Origin: an uncultured Bacteroidales bacterium | GTDB lineage: Bacteria > Bacteroidota > Bacteroidia > Bacteroidales > Muribaculaceae | NCBI GenBank assembly: GCA_947177325.1 | Contig: CAMWUH010000020.1 | Location: forward strand, 1-15,904 | Length of the DNA stretch: 15,904 nucleotides | Direction of reading: 5' to 3' | Part shown: piece by piece, positions 7,518 to 15,055 of the stretch | Layout: every line of letters starts with the position of its first letter | How positions within the stretch are numbered: the stretch's first letter is position 1 | Notes under the pieces: generated by a model | What the model was told of the DNA's origin: nothing | The model's input: only the letters and a program-made list of their open reading frames with translations | Database searches by the model: none | Position numbers and translations under genes: made by a program

Positions 7518-8276
7518 ATGTCGAGCCATCAAGCCATCGCCCTCTATGGGCTTATCGGTTACCCGTTAGGTCACTCCTTCTCCAAAGCCTTCTTCACGGA
7601 AAAATTCGAGAGGGAGCATATCAACGCTGAATACCTTAACTTTGAGCTACCTGACATCGGCGACTTAATGGAGGTGCTTTCAGAATACCCTCAACTGCGA
7701 GGTTTCAACGTCACCATTCCCTACAAGCAGCAGGTAATGGCTTACCTGGCAGATATTGACCCGGTTGCAGAAGCTATAGGGGCCGTCAACGTTGTCAAGA
7801 TTGCTCAAACTCCATCCGGGCCACAGCTCTCCGGCTTTAACTCTGACGTTGTGGGCTTCACCGAGTCACTGAGTCCGATGCTCAATCCCGAGGCAACCCG
7901 CGGGCTTGTGCTCGGCAACGGCGGAGCTGCCAAGGCCGTGGTTTATGGACTGCGTTCTTTAGGAATTGAACCGACAATAGTTTCCCGCACTCCCGCCGAG
8001 GGGCAATTGGGTTACGACCAACTGACTCCCGAAGTGATGCGCAGCCACACGGTTATCGTTAACACAACCCCCTTGGGCATGTCGCCAAATGTCGACGGCT
8101 GCCCGCCTATCCCCTATTCGCTATTGACGCGTGACCACGTTTGCTTCGACCTGGTCTACAACCCCCTCGAAACCAAGTTCATGCGCTTGTCAGCCGAGCA
8201 GGGAGCAACCGTTAAAAACGGGCTTGAAATGCTCCATCTCCAGGCTCTGAAAGCGTGGGAAATATGGGACAAGTAA
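7518..8276 (+). CDS. aroE: Shikimate dehydrogenase
   Basis: The 252-residue cytoplasmic enzyme reduces 3-dehydroshikimate to shikimate in aromatic amino-acid synthesis. The shikimate site is visible as GHSFS (18-22), NVTIPYK (64-70, with the catalytic Lys70), Asn91 and Asp110. The nucleotide-binding loop is GNGGAAKA (133-140), followed by SRT at 156-158 in place of the usual NRT that contacts the NADP phosphate. NTTPLGM (182-188) and DLVYNPLETKF (211-221) are family signatures. Length is slightly short but normal for Bacteroidales. I chose the ATG before SSHQAIALYGLIG because the promoter lies upstream of it and conservation begins there. It probably leads an operon with the YeiH-like gene and comEC. 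Confidence 0.95.
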   Translation: MSSHQAIALYGLIGYPLGHSFSKAFFTEKFEREHINAEYLNFELPDIGDLMEVLSEYPQLRGFNVTIPYKQQVMAYLADIDPVAEAIGAVNVVKIAQTPSGPQLSGFNSDVVGFTESLSPMLNPEATRGLVLGNGGAAKAVVYGLRSLGIEPTIVSRTPAEGQLGYDQLTPEVMRSHTVIVNTTPLGMSPNVDGCPPIPYSLLTRDHVCFDLVYNPLETKFMRLSAEQGATVKNGLEMLHLQALKAWEIWDK

Positions 8277-8323
8277 TCTACATTCAATTTGCTTTTTATC
8301 AGTCACTTCAATACACATTATAA

Positions 8324-9403
8324 ATGAGCAACCAATCAAACAACAACCCCGTCAGCGACAACGATAAACAGATTGTCAAAGAGGCGACCGAGCTATTGAC
8401 CACAGCAGGCTGGCGAGCAAACGCCGCAGCCCAAGTCTATGTGCTGTTAGTAGTGCTTCTGCTTTTCCCCTGGAATGAAATAGGACTGCCATCAGTCGGC
8501 AACATCGCCACAGCCCCTATTGCGCTGTTCCTCGGCCTTGTCTACGCCTTTATCTTCCCGATGCCTTTCCCTAAATTCAACAAAAAGGCTTCGAAATATC
8601 TGCTCCAGGCCTCAGTAGTGGGTCTCGGTTTCGGCATGAGTATTACGCAAGCGCTCAAGTCGGGCGGCGAGGGCATGTTGTTCACCATCGTGTCCGTAAT
8701 CGGAGTAATGGTGTTTGGTGTGCTGTTTGGCTACTGGCTCCACATCAATCGCAAAACAGCCTATCTGATTTCATCAGGCACTGCAATTTGCGGTGGCAGC
8801 GCAATCGCAGCAGTAGGCCCGGTGCTGAAAGCCAACGAAAAAGAGATGGCCGTTTCGCTCGGTGTTATCTTCATTCTCAACGCCATTGCCCTGTTCATAT
8901 TCCCGCCGATTGGACGCGCACTTGACATGACCGACCAGCAATTCGGCACATGGGCTGCAATCGCCATCCACGACACCTCATCAGTTGTTGGAGCAGGCGA
9001 TGCTTTTTCGGCGGCAGCTTGCGAAATCGCAACTCTTATTAAATGTACACGCGCATTGTGGATTATTCCCCTGGCATTCGTCACTATGGCAATTTTCCGC
9101 GACAAGAAGGGCGCTAAGGTGTCCATTCCGTGGTTTATATTCCTGTTTGTAGGCGCTATGCTTATCAACACCTATCTACCTATACCCGAAGGCGTTAGCG
9201 CGATGATTGTATTTCTGGCCAAGAAACTGCTGGTTGTAACTCTCTTCTTCATCGGCGCAAGCCTCTCGCTCGCTACAGTCAAGCAGGTTGGAGCAAAGCC
9301 GTTGCTTTTGGCCATACTGCTTTGGATTCTTATAGGCGTTGCCAGCCTGGCTGTTGTGTTGATAACAATGCCCGGCAAACAACAGCTTGCAGCTGCCCTT
9401 TAA
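8324..9403 (+). CDS. YeiH/UPF0324-family membrane transporter (putative sulfate exporter)
   Basis: The 359-residue protein is an integral inner-membrane protein with about ten hydrophobic segments after a polar N-terminus of some 30 residues. Family signatures are SGTAICGGSAIAAVGPV (151-167) and AIHDTSSVVGA (214-224), small-residue motifs that probably line the transport path in this BASS-like fold. The name putative sulfate exporter comes from annotation practice; the real substrate is not established and the sequence does not reveal it. It begins 47 bases after aroE, with no clear promoter between, and ends 23 bases before comEC, so co-transcription with both is likely. The genes have no obvious shared pathway. 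Confidence 0.88.
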   Translation: MSNQSNNNPVSDNDKQIVKEATELLTTAGWRANAAAQVYVLLVVLLLFPWNEIGLPSVGNIATAPIALFLGLVYAFIFPMPFPKFNKKASKYLLQASVVGLGFGMSITQALKSGGEGMLFTIVSVIGVMVFGVLFGYWLHINRKTAYLISSGTAICGGSAIAAVGPVLKANEKEMAVSLGVIFILNAIALFIFPPIGRALDMTDQQFGTWAAIAIHDTSSVVGAGDAFSAAACEIATLIKCTRALWIIPLAFVTMAIFRDKKGAKVSIPWFIFLFVGAMLINTYLPIPEGVSAMIVFLAKKLLVVTLFFIGASLSLATVKQVGAKPLLLAILLWILIGVASLAVVLITMPGKQQLAAAL

Positions 9404-9426
9404 TCCGCTATGTAACGTTGCAATAG

Positions 9427-11454
9427 ATGAAATTCCGCCTCAACGCTTTACCCCTGTTGCCCCTCTGTCTCGGAGTGGTGGCAGGGGTTATCTTTGCCAC
9501 CAATCTGCCCTCCTTTTTGTGGCTTGCAGCGGTAGCGTCGGCGGGGTTGACTCTTTCAATATTGCTCAAGCAGAATGTCGTTGCAATGGGTGTTGTGGGA
9601 CTCTGCATCGGGTGGATTGCTGCTGATGTGGCCAAGCCGCCGGCGATAGAGAGTCTACCCCCTCGCCTTACCCCAATCGAGGGAACTGTTAAGGATATCA
9701 GGCTGACGAACGGCGGACTTCAACTCACAATGATAGCTGACGGCGACTTCGATGGATGCCGCATTACCATAACTACCGACTACGTTGTCAACTCCCCCGA
9801 ACCGGGTCAGCGAATATCAATCAAAGGAGATTACAACTACCCCGAGCGAATCTACGATTTCACATGGCCGGGAATGCCCGTTGACCAAAGCCGTCGTAAC
9901 GGCATTGCGTTTCACGCTTTCGTAAGAGGCGACAGTCTGGCTATCATCGACAGCCGACCTGCAACCTTCACTCAAAAGGTCAACAATTACTTCTACCACT
10001 GCCGCGAACGGCTAAAAGACCTCATAATAAACTCCGACCTCGACGAATCGTCGGCCGGATTTATAACGACTCTTCTGACGGGCGACAACTCCATGATTGA
10101 AGCTGATGAGCGGCAAGCGTTCAGCTCCACGGGTGTTGCCCATATCCTGTCGATCAGTGGCGCCCATGTGGCTGCTTTGGCCTGGTTGATTTCGATTTTG
10201 CTATCGCCTCTGACTCTGGCGCGTCGGCGCAGGTGGCGTTTCGGCATAACTATTGTTATGCTGTGGTGGTTCGCAATGCTGACCGGGATGTCGGCATCGG
10301 TGGTGCGCTCGGTCATTATGGCTTCAATTCTGTCGGTCGGACTCATTTTGGAGCGAAACAGCAACCCGCTCAACTCGCTCTGCCTGGCATGCATCATCAT
10401 TCTCACAGGCGACCCTATGGCACTCAACTCTCCCGGTTTTCAACTGTCGTTTATCGCCACGGCAGCCATCGTTATCTTCGTCACTGAAACTGCCGAGAGC
10501 AGGTTTATGGCTAAAGGGAGGCTGCGCCGGCTGAAACAAGTTGTCGGCGTTACGCTGATAGCCACGATTGCCACCGCTCCCCTGGTGGCCTACCACTTCC
10601 ACAACATGCCCCTTTTGTTTCTTATATCCAATCTGCTGATTGCCCCGATGCTACCTGTCTTTATGGCGTGCGGGCTGCTGATAGTACTCTGCAATGCTGC
10701 GGGGTGGCCTCATTGGCTGTTTGCCGAGGGTATTAACCGGCTCTATCACTTTCTGACTATGGCAATTGATTGGATAGCCGGTTTTGAATGGGGACGGCTC
10801 AGAGGCATCTACTTTCAGTGGGAGTGGCTTCTGCCCTGCTATGTGCTCCTGATTGCAGCAACGGTCATACTGCTACACGGCAAAAAGGCCCTTGTAGCAC
10901 TTGTAGCATTTGTAGCACTTGTAGCACTGATAGCGGCAATTTCAGCAGCGATTTTGACTACACCTGCGCCTTATCCATCAGAGGAGATAACCTTTGAACG
11001 CAAGGCTGCTTTTACATCGTTGGTAATGAAGCGTGGCGACACTTTAGAGGTGCTCAACAACCACTCCAATCTGACCCTCAGGTACGACTCGCTCGACTAC
11101 GCCAATCGCTTAATCCATTACATCGACTCGCGCAAGATTAAAGTGTTAAAGTTCAGCAACCGATTTGAAGACTTCGCCGATTCAGCCAGAGTAATCAACA
11201 TAGCCGGCAGAAAATATCTGTGGGCCGATTCCCCCAATCCTGAATTTGACTCCGCACGAGCCGACTATCTGATTGTTACGCGCAACTATAGGAGCGACAT
11301 AGTTGACCTGGCGCAAATTGCACCGGTCGACACAATTATTCTATCGACCGACATCCCGAAAATTCGTCGTGAACGTTACTTCCGTGAGCTCCGAGAGGCC
11401 GGAATGCCGGCTATCGATGCTTCGGCAGAGTTATTTCACCGCACGCAGCAATGA
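9427..11454 (+). CDS. comEC: ComEC/Rec2-family DNA-uptake channel, without intact hydrolase domain
   Basis: The 675-residue membrane protein belongs to the ComEC/Rec2 family, which carries single-stranded DNA across the inner membrane during transformation. It shows three hydrophobic stretches at the N-terminus, an OB-like soluble domain (about 75-175), and the competence core with LLTGDNSMI and SSTGVAHILSISGAHVAAL (about 216-251) followed by many membrane helices. The C-terminal soluble part (about 510-675) stands where the metallo-beta-lactamase-like nuclease lies in Gram-positive ComEC, but no HxHxDH or other metal motif is present. Residues 489-503 read LVALVAFVALVALIA and are encoded by a 9-base DNA repeat. 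The gene ends 24 bases inside the convergent FolK-like gene. Whether this organism is competent cannot be told from here. Confidence 0.92.
   Translation: MKFRLNALPLLPLCLGVVAGVIFATNLPSFLWLAAVASAGLTLSILLKQNVVAMGVVGLCIGWIAADVAKPPAIESLPPRLTPIEGTVKDIRLTNGGLQLTMIADGDFDGCRITITTDYVVNSPEPGQRISIKGDYNYPERIYDFTWPGMPVDQSRRNGIAFHAFVRGDSLAIIDSRPATFTQKVNNYFYHCRERLKDLIINSDLDESSAGFITTLLTGDNSMIEADERQAFSSTGVAHILSISGAHVAALAWLISILLSPLTLARRRRWRFGITIVMLWWFAMLTGMSASVVRSVIMASILSVGLILERNSNPLNSLCLACIIILTGDPMALNSPGFQLSFIATAAIVIFVTETAESRFMAKGRLRRLKQVVGVTLIATIATAPLVAYHFHNMPLLFLISNLLIAPMLPVFMACGLLIVLCNAAGWPHWLFAEGINRLYHFLTMAIDWIAGFEWGRLRGIYFQWEWLLPCYVLLIAATVILLHGKKALVALVAFVALVALIAAISAAILTTPAPYPSEEITFERKAAFTSLVMKRGDTLEVLNNHSNLTLRYDSLDYANRLIHYIDSRKIKVLKFSNRFEDFADSARVINIAGRKYLWADSPNPEFDSARADYLIVTRNYRSDIVDLAQIAPVDTIILSTDIPKIRRERYFRELREAGMPAIDASAELFHRTQQ
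10891..10935 (+). repeat. In-frame 9-base tandem repeat in comEC
   Basis: Five consecutive 9-base units run here; the first four contain TGTAGCA exactly (CTTGTAGCA, CTTGTAGCA, TTTGTAGCA, CTTGTAGCA) and the fifth is CTGATAGCG. They encode LVA, LVA, FVA, LVA, LIA. An inverted copy, TGCTACA, lies at 10871-10877. The core matches that of the minisatellite at 101-219. Confidence 0.92.
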
Positions 11455-11850
11455 TTTGAATAAAGTGGTGGAGGCTTCGCGCGGAGCCGTTACGACCGCA
11501 TTGCTCCATTCCCCGACCTCACCGGCAACGATCATCACCAAATCGATGTCGGCATCCACAATCTCCTTTTTTGAACGGTCGCGCCCCAACGAGTCCTCAA
11601 TGGCATGAAGCTTGCCAATAAGGCTTTCAGCGGCAGTGTCAATCGCTTCAACCGTCGCCAGCCGCCCTGTCACCACCTGATTGAGATAGTCAGCTCCTTT
11701 CCCCGTGAAATCGGGAGAGTCGATTACAGGAGAAACCGCTACCCCGGCAAGCAACTCCGCAACAGCCTCACGGGCAGCCTTTAATTTGGCATCTCGATCG
11801 GCCACGTTGGTGCCAATCATGATCGCTACCTTGTAGATTGTTTCTTTCAT
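11431..11850 (-). CDS. HPPK/FolK-like protein, divergent
   Basis: The 139-residue protein resembles 6-hydroxymethyl-dihydropterin pyrophosphokinase, the folate-pathway enzyme that transfers pyrophosphate from ATP. Seen are an N-terminal GTNVADRDAKLKAA (13-26) like the family's GSNLGDR segment, DYLNQVV (54-60), LGRDRSKK (88-95) and the paired acidic residues of the metal site, Asp101 and Asp103, in DADIDL. The family's GPR before that pair is absent (the Arg position holds Val98), and at 139 residues it is shorter than the roughly 160 of E. coli FolK. It may therefore be a paralogue with another job, or a fast-evolving FolK. It starts one base after the metallophosphoesterase stop on the minus strand, so the two are surely cotranscribed, and its last 24 bases overlap convergent comEC. 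Confidence 0.75.
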   Translation of the reverse strand: MKETIYKVAIMIGTNVADRDAKLKAAREAVAELLAGVAVSPVIDSPDFTGKGADYLNQVVTGRLATVEAIDTAAESLIGKLHAIEDSLGRDRSKKEIVDADIDLVMIVAGEVGEWSNAVVTAPREASTTLFKSLLRAVK

Positions 11851-11851
11851 C

Positions 11852-13036
11852 TTAAGGCTTTCGCTTGAGGGTTAACAGTGTGATTTCAGGATTAGCACCG
11901 ACACGGGTCAACGGTCCTACAGTGCCTATGCCAACGTTGACATACAGCCGGCGTCCGTCGTCGGTCGAATACAATCCTGCCGGAGTCTTAAACGACAGCG
12001 AAGCGGGAGTCCACCCCAAGATGCGGCATTGCATTGCGTGGGTGTGGCCCGACAAAGTCAGATTGATCTTAGCATCCGCATTGGCCGCTATTGAGTCAAC
12101 CCATAACGCGGGGTCGTGGGTGAGCAATATCTTATATGTATTATCTCCGATATTGGGGTAAGCTTTGCGCAGACTGCCGTAGGTGTTGAAGCGATGGCGA
12201 CCGGTGCTGATGTTTTCGGTGCCGATAAGGGCAATGGTGTCAGGAATTGAAGTGAGATAAACCGTGGAGTCGCGGAGCAGTGTAAAGGCCGTCCTGGAGT
12301 AGAGTTGACGGAGCTGTTGTCGGTCGGCGAGGCGCTCCTCATCAGTCATTTCTACATAGTCGGCATAGTCGTGGTTACCAAGTATGGCATACACACCCAA
12401 TGGGGCTCTGAGCCTGCTCAAAGGCCCTACGAATGGCTTCATCTCATCGGCTCTGCGGGAAACGATATCGCCTGTAAATACAATTACGTCAGGCTTCAGC
12501 TCGTTAATGCGGTTGACCATGCGGGAGATAAACACAGTGTCGGTGCCAAACGATTCAAGATGCATATCGCTGATTTGAGCGATTCTTAATCCGTCAAACT
12601 CAGCGGGCAGAGCTTCATCGATAATCTCGTGATTACTGACCGATAGCGATTTACGAGTAAAGCACCCTGCGAACATCAAAATCAAAATCAGCCCGCCGAC
12701 TGCTAATCCCGCTTTGTCAAGCCAATTTAGCGGCTTAGATTTCCACAACCGCGGCAGCTTTGAAATCAGGCTGACCATGGTAATGAAAATAAATGGCACA
12801 ATCACCACATACGTGCAAGTGAAAGCAATCGAAGCGATGTAATAGCCTGATGATGACGACGTTTTAATGCCGATGGCCATCGTGACAATCCACCCGGCAA
12901 CCGCTACGACCGAAAGCGCCGTCAGCACTACCCGCAGCAGGAGGCTTTTCTGTTTCATAGCCACGAATCTGATCATATAGAACGCTATCAGCGCTATAAC
13001 GCCGAGTATTATAACGGGGGCAGCTACAGTGTGCAT
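11852..13036 (-). CDS. Membrane-anchored metallophosphoesterase (YkuE-like)
   Basis: The 394-residue protein has four hydrophobic segments in its first 125 residues (about 5-25, 33-55, 65-92 and 108-125), followed by a calcineurin-like phosphoesterase domain. The five metal-binding motifs are intact: SDMH (156-159), TGDI (188-191), GNHD (220-223), His307 in LLTHDP, and GHTH (330-333). Related YkuE-type enzymes act on phospholipid or UDP-sugar pyrophosphates; the substrate here is unknown. The topology suggests the catalytic domain lies at the membrane, but which side cannot be decided firmly. It forms a two-gene unit with the FolK-like gene. The 142 bases before it and after the acyltransferase stop hold no promoter I trust. 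Confidence 0.9.
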   Translation of the reverse strand: MHTVAAPVIILGVIALIAFYMIRFVAMKQKSLLLRVVLTALSVVAVAGWIVTMAIGIKTSSSSGYYIASIAFTCTYVVIVPFIFITMVSLISKLPRLWKSKPLNWLDKAGLAVGGLILILMFAGCFTRKSLSVSNHEIIDEALPAEFDGLRIAQISDMHLESFGTDTVFISRMVNRINELKPDVIVFTGDIVSRRADEMKPFVGPLSRLRAPLGVYAILGNHDYADYVEMTDEERLADRQQLRQLYSRTAFTLLRDSTVYLTSIPDTIALIGTENISTGRHRFNTYGSLRKAYPNIGDNTYKILLTHDPALWVDSIAANADAKINLTLSGHTHAMQCRILGWTPASLSFKTPAGLYSTDDGRRLYVNVGIGTVGPLTRVGANPEITLLTLKRKP

Positions 13037-13162
13037 CGGTCAGCGGGGGAATGAGTTATGAGATAAGGAGATTGAGCTATCAGTTGATTACGCAATCGCG
13101 ACTGACAGAATGCCTGTCTTTCTTATGGGCGTATGATAATTCGATTATATCAAACCGGCTCT

Positions 13163-13187
13163 TAGCCCGAATAAAGTATTATTCGCC
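13163..13187 (-). other. Hairpins at the acyltransferase stop codon
   Basis: On the minus strand CGAATAA, TACT, TTATTCG forms a perfect 7-base-pair hairpin that includes the acyltransferase TAA stop, and GGCT, AAG, AGCC follows at once. There is no U-tract, so I do not call a rho-independent terminator. It may protect the mRNA end or weakly terminate. Confidence 0.35.
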
Positions 13188-14348
13188 CTTGGCTAGAAGG
13201 AGATTGCGGAGCGGATTGGCATACATCTCCATCATGCGGGTGCGCATAAATTCGTAGTCCTCAGCCGTCAGGTCGGGCAAATTGACTTTGGCAAGTTGCT
13301 GCTCAAAGTAGGCATTGAAAGCATCGATGTCAGCCTGAGTGTAGCGGTCGGCAAAGCGGTCCTCGCCGGTCACGCGGTCATAGCTGATATAGTTAATGGG
13401 GAAGATTTTGTAGCCCGAATGGATTTCATTGTCGATAATAGCGCAAATGGCTGGAAACAGTTCATTCTTGTCGGTCACTTCGCGGAGCTTTTCAATCTCG
13501 GGATTGATACAGGGATTGAGGTGGAAATGCACTTTCCCTTTTCTTCCTGTCAAGCCTATCTCCATAGCGTGGAGGTCGTCGTGTTGCGATTTCTTATGCT
13601 CGGGATTGCGATGGCGCTGGAGAAATTCAGCCGCTTTGAGATAGTCGTTAGGATCGTACTCATACGAAATCGTAGTCGGACAAATGTTGAGTTGAATCAA
13701 CCCGTCAACCACATTGTCGCCGGCAGAGAGAGCGAGCATTTTGATAACGCTCTCTTGCGTTACGTCGTTAGAGTCTTTGGCACGACCCTCGCGCTGAGCA
13801 ATCCAAACGCTCTCGTGCTTGTCGACGAGGCAATAACGAATATAGCTCGACAGCTGCTTGGCGGCTTTGAACGCTTCGAGCAAACGGAGATTGCGCTTAA
13901 CTATAAAACCTTTATTGATTTTCACCAACTTTTCAATCCACTCGAAAATCAGCAGATTGTCGCCCAATGCAATTTCGCTTGTAGGCAAACCGTAACGAAG
14001 CAAACAAACATTCAGGAACGATGCATCGAGCACAATGTCGCGGTGGTTGGAGATAAACGTATAGACATCGCCTTTCTTGATTTCGTCAAAACCATCTGAT
14101 GTGATGCCGTCGGTTGTGTTCTTGGCAAGCATTTCCAGGAAAGGCATCATCACCTTAATCTGAAATTCATCAGTATTTTTGAGCATCAGCAGTTGAGCCA
14201 CAAACGCATCATAATCCACGCCGGGCATTATGTAGCGGATTGCGTGTTCAAAACCGGGTTCTTTAACCAACTCTTTCAAATTGCTCTGAAAGTCGGCTTC
14301 ACCATACGGGGCTATATCTTTGAAATCTTCGTTTGTCATATCAAACAT
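13179..14348 (-). CDS. Bacteroidetes-type acyltransferase (PlsC/GPAT-like)
   Basis: The 389-residue protein belongs to a family usually annotated as 1-acyl-glycerol-3-phosphate acyltransferase in Bacteroidetes. Its core shows SNHRDIVLDASF (100-111), matching acyltransferase block I, GDNLLIF (129-135), FIVKRN (148-153) and QREGRAKD (185-192), matching block III with its EGR. Block I differs from the standard HxxxxD: His102 and Asp108 are separated by five residues. From memory this spacing is normal for this family. No membrane helix or signal peptide is seen, so it is probably a peripheral inner-membrane enzyme acting in phospholipid or another lipid pathway; the exact acceptor is unknown. 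The start may be three codons later (Met4 at 14339). It has its own promoter upstream. Confidence 0.82.
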   Translation of the reverse strand: MFDMTNEDFKDIAPYGEADFQSNLKELVKEPGFEHAIRYIMPGVDYDAFVAQLLMLKNTDEFQIKVMMPFLEMLAKNTTDGITSDGFDEIKKGDVYTFISNHRDIVLDASFLNVCLLRYGLPTSEIALGDNLLIFEWIEKLVKINKGFIVKRNLRLLEAFKAAKQLSSYIRYCLVDKHESVWIAQREGRAKDSNDVTQESVIKMLALSAGDNVVDGLIQLNICPTTISYEYDPNDYLKAAEFLQRHRNPEHKKSQHDDLHAMEIGLTGRKGKVHFHLNPCINPEIEKLREVTDKNELFPAICAIIDNEIHSGYKIFPINYISYDRVTGEDRFADRYTQADIDAFNAYFEQQLAKVNLPDLTAEDYEFMRTRMMEMYANPLRNLLLAKGE

Positions 14349-14426
14349 TTTGTAAATGTCAACGTGCTTCGGACCTTAGGCCCGAGGGCAAAACGTCAGA
14401 AATTCGCCTTTGGCGGATATTCAACG

Positions 14427-14458
14427 CAAAGTTACAGAAAAATGATTTACTATGCAAA
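14427..14458 (-). promoter_or_regulatory. Bacteroidetes-type promoter for the acyltransferase
   Basis: On the minus strand TTTG (14455-14458), a 20-base spacer and TAACTTTG (14427-14434) match the -33/-7 consensus exactly. The -33 box begins 13 bases past the HAD-gene stop. The leader before the acyltransferase ATG is about 70 bases and contains a small CGCC/GGCG hairpin. Confidence 0.82.
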
Positions 14459-14470
14459 ACAAATATTCAT

Positions 14471-15055
14471 TTACCGCCCGAATGCCGCAGCGGAAGCAAC
14501 GCAATCAACCTCGCCGTTGCTCTTGACCCGGTAGGCTTTGCCTTGCTCAGGAAGAGCGGCAATCAAGGGAGCGTCGTCGGCATGGTCGGTCACCATTGCC
14601 ATCATCCGGCCGTTATGAGAGTTCAGCCAATGCTCAACACGGCGCAACTTTTCCTCCGACTTGTATTCAGGACCACCGTCGGGGGTGGCCACATAGTTGT
14701 CAAAGCCAAGCAGTCTGACATATTGCTCCATCGCAGCCGTAGCAATTAAAACACCGTAGCCGTCACTCCGATACCGCTCCATCAATTCTTCGACCTCGGG
14801 ATTGAAGCGCGATTTGACATCGGCGACAAACCTCTCAACCGCCTTCTGCGGCAACTTGTCAACAGAAGCCATCTGAAACATCGCCCGCTTCATGCGCCAA
14901 TGGCTTATCAGATGCAGCAGATTCAGGGCTGCGAGTATGGCTGTGCGAATCCTCGCCCATAGCGGTGCCGAGCGGAGCACCATTTTAAAATATATTATGA
15001 AAGTGTTGCCTCTGACCAGTGTGCCGTCGAGGTCAACTACAATATAAGGCTTCAT
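14471..15055 (-). CDS. HAD-superfamily phosphatase
   Basis: The 194-residue protein has all haloacid-dehalogenase motifs: DLDGT (8-12, with nucleophile Asp8 and acid/base Asp10), Thr106 in LIATAA, a lysine at 132 or 136, and the acidic TDHADDAP (156-163). The order and the helical cap after motif I resemble phosphoserine-phosphatase-like members, so hydrolysis of a small phosphorylated metabolite or lipid-linked phosphate is likely; substrate unknown. The cap is unusual: residues 20-52 are strongly hydrophobic and basic, including RSAPLWARIR at 28-37, and may bind membrane. Its ATG overlaps the stop of the upstream phosphoribosyltransferase by four bases (ATGA), which implies translational coupling and a joint pathway. 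Confidence 0.88.
   Translation of the reverse strand: MKPYIVVDLDGTLVRGNTFIIYFKMVLRSAPLWARIRTAILAALNLLHLISHWRMKRAMFQMASVDKLPQKAVERFVADVKSRFNPEVEELMERYRSDGYGVLIATAAMEQYVRLLGFDNYVATPDGGPEYKSEEKLRRVEHWLNSHNGRMMAMVTDHADDAPLIAALPEQGKAYRVKSNGEVDCVASAAAFGR

Noticed and set aside
8761..9171. 136-codon minus-strand open frame
   Set aside because: It is the shadow of the YeiH-like membrane protein gene on the opposite strand.
13104..13118. GACAG-AATGC-CTGTC hairpin in the gap before the metallophosphoesterase
   Set aside because: The stem is only five base pairs, with no U-tract in the minus direction and no gene it would serve on the plus strand.
13140..13160. TATAAT-like sequence on the minus strand upstream of the metallophosphoesterase
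   Set aside because: It is an E. coli style -10 box without a fitting Bacteroidetes TAnnTTTG, in AT-rich intergenic DNA; chance is likely.
13296..14099. 267-codon plus-strand open frame
   Set aside because: It is fully antisense to the well-supported acyltransferase gene and its translation matches no family.
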